Program-made: the position numbers and the translations under genes | Shown here: positions 6,080 to 7,099 of the stretch, one piece after another | Position numbering within the stretch: the first letter of the stretch is position 1 | Layout of the letters: each line of letters starts with the position of its first letter | The notes under the pieces: generated by a model | The model's input: the letters and a program-made list of their open reading frames with translations, nothing else | Told to the model about the DNA's origin: nothing | Databases searched by the model: none | Source of the DNA: CAYUYH01 sp964449175 | GTDB lineage: Bacteria; Planctomycetota; Phycisphaerae; SM23-33 | DNA length: 7,099 nt | Assembly: GCA_964449175.1 (NCBI GenBank) | Contig: CAYUYH010000145.1 | Coordinates: 1 to 7,099, forward strand | Reading direction: 5' to 3'

Positions 6080-6991
6080 CTAGCCCAGCGTGTGGTCTTC
6101 GATGAGTTCGCCGATGACCGCGACGCAGCCTTCCTCGGTGGCGGGGAACTCGTGGTACTCGCCGCCGGTCAGCACGACCGACTGGATGCGATGGACCTTG
6201 GTGGGGCTGCCGTCTCGGCCGCACCAGTCGAGGTCGGCGCCGACGTCGTCGAGGTTCCACTGGTCGATGAGCAGTCCGGCGGCGGCGAGTGCGTTGCAGC
6301 GCTGGTCGACCTCGGCGGCGCGGGCGGCGGCGTCGGCGTCGGGGTTGGCGTCTTCGAGGGCCTTGGCGACCTCAGCCGGGGCATGGGCCTTCTTATACTT
6401 CATCATCTTCCGGGCGGCGGGCGGCCGGGGCGTGTTGGCGGTGTCGCGCACGGTCATCAGCACGGGCAGCTCGCAGGCGACGACCTCCCACCCGTTGCCG
6501 ACGTTGCGGCGGACCTTGATGCGACGGTCGGCGAGCTCGAGGACCTGCTCGACGTAGGTGATCTGCGGGATGCCGAGCTTCTCGGCCAGTTGCGGGCCCG
6601 TCTGGGCGGTGTCGCCGTCTATGGCCTGTCGGCCACACAGCACGATGTCCGGCGCGAGCTTGCGGACTGCACAGGACAGTATGTAGCTGGTGGCGAGCGT
6701 GTCGCTGGCGGCCGCCCGGCGGTCGGTGATCAGTACGACGCGGTCGGCCCCGCGATACAGGGCCTCGCGCAGGGCCTCCGAGGCGCTCGGCAGGCCCATT
6801 GTCACCACGGTGACCGTCCCGCCGTGCGACTCGCGGATGGCCAGCGCCTCCTCCAGCGCGTTCATGTCTTCCGGGTTGAACACCATCGCCAAGGCCGAGC
6901 GGTTCACCGTGCCGTCTTCGGTCATCGCATCGCCGGTGATCCGCTTGGTGTCCGGCACGTGCTTGACGCATACCACGCAGTTGTATCCCAC
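6080..6991 (-). CDS. etfB: Electron transfer flavoprotein beta subunit, bifurcating/FixA-like signature
   Basis: A 303-residue cytoplasmic partner of EtfA that binds the second nucleotide cofactor: AMP in mitochondrial-type ETFs, a second FAD in bifurcating ones. Landmarks are NCVVCVKHVPDT (4-15), FNPEDMNALEEAL (38-50), GADRVVLITDRRAAASDTLATSYIL (81-105), GRQAIDGDTAQTGPQLAEKLGIPQITYVE (120-148) and MTVRDTANTPRPPAARKMMKYKKA (179-202). The usual classical form of the middle stretch is GKQAIDDDxxQTGQ, so GRQAIDGDTAQTGP marks the bifurcating/FixA-like branch. The family is usually 250-265 residues; here about 40 extra residues lie in the C-terminal part (about 205-245, Ala-rich, helical). Start is GTG at 6989-6991, with AGGAG eight bases upstream (7000-7004). 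Any upstream member of the operon would lie beyond the window. Function as ETF is sure; bifurcation is inference. Confidence 0.95.
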   Translation of the reverse strand: MGYNCVVCVKHVPDTKRITGDAMTEDGTVNRSALAMVFNPEDMNALEEALAIRESHGGTVTVVTMGLPSASEALREALYRGADRVVLITDRRAAASDTLATSYILSCAVRKLAPDIVLCGRQAIDGDTAQTGPQLAEKLGIPQITYVEQVLELADRRIKVRRNVGNGWEVVACELPVLMTVRDTANTPRPPAARKMMKYKKAHAPAEVAKALEDANPDADAAARAAEVDQRCNALAAAGLLIDQWNLDDVGADLDWCGRDGSPTKVHRIQSVVLTGGEYHEFPATEEGCVAVIGELIEDHTLG

Positions 6992-7040
6992 CTGACAGAC
7001 TCCTTTTGCCTCTGACGCTGCCCTTGCCTCGCGGCTGCGG

Positions 7041-7099
7041 GGTCGGGGCCCCCCCCGGGGGGGGCGGGCGCGTAAAAAAAAAACCCCCCCCGGGCCCCG
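7041..7099. other. Homopolymer-rich window end, probable assembly artefact
   Basis: The last 59 bases alternate long runs of C and G, then 10 A (7074-7083), then 8 C (7084-7091). This base pattern is unlike the rest of the window and like a low-quality contig end. A terminator reading fails because the run lies at the edge and no gene on the + strand ends there. Treat as unreliable. Confidence 0.6.

Noticed and set aside
7071..7091. Terminator made of a GC run followed by an A run
   Set aside because: The A/C runs lie at the edge of degenerate sequence and no clear stem with correct orientation is found.

Overview
The window is GC-rich bacterial DNA with four genes. One is a release factor gene on the + strand. 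The other three are on the - strand and, in transcription order, form an electron-transfer flavoprotein / acyl-CoA dehydrogenase cluster followed by a membrane permease. The intergenic DNA is full of short GC-rich palindromes and repeat fragments, some of which read as Gly/Ala/Pro-rich peptides. Such palindromes, the 'CACAAAG'-type repeat before the dehydrogenase gene and the ETF type together suggest a planctomycete-like bacterium, perhaps a metagenome-assembled genome. That assignment is an inference with modest confidence. The 10-N gap and the degenerate homopolymer end show that this is draft assembly.

Layout. 1-150: two palindromes, a candidate promoter and a ribosome binding site. 151-1276 (+): prfB, peptide chain release factor 2, read through an in-frame UGA by programmed +1 frameshifting at CTT-TGA-C. 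1277-1558: convergent intergenic region with an imperfect ~85 bp direct repeat flanking the assembly gap. 1559-2755 (-): a divergent RbsC-like (BPD_transp_2) permease with a TTG start. 2756-3013: two strong palindromes. 3014-4798 (-): a 594-residue acyl-CoA dehydrogenase. 4799-4968: a spacer built from short repeats. 4969-6036 (-): etfA. 6080-6991 (-): etfB with a GTG start. 7041-7099: homopolymer-rich terminus, probably an assembly artefact.

How the genes work together. EtfB and EtfA form the heterodimeric flavoprotein that accepts electrons from acyl-CoA dehydrogenases, and the dehydrogenase encoded just downstream is the obvious partner. This is an acyl-CoA oxidation module. EtfB carries the GRQAIDGDTAQTGP stretch typical of electron-bifurcating or FixA-like ETFs rather than the mitochondrial type, so the module may do more than plain electron transfer. 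The permease lies in the same direction but behind hairpins and a gap, and no ABC ATPase or binding protein is visible, so its link to the module is uncertain. prfB is functionally separate. I found no CRISPR array, transposase, tRNA or rRNA. The points most worth a second look are the prfB frameshift with a weak internal Shine-Dalgarno, the SPY variant of the RF2 stop-codon-reading tripeptide, the ETF type, the permease's missing coupling segment, and the nested repeats.
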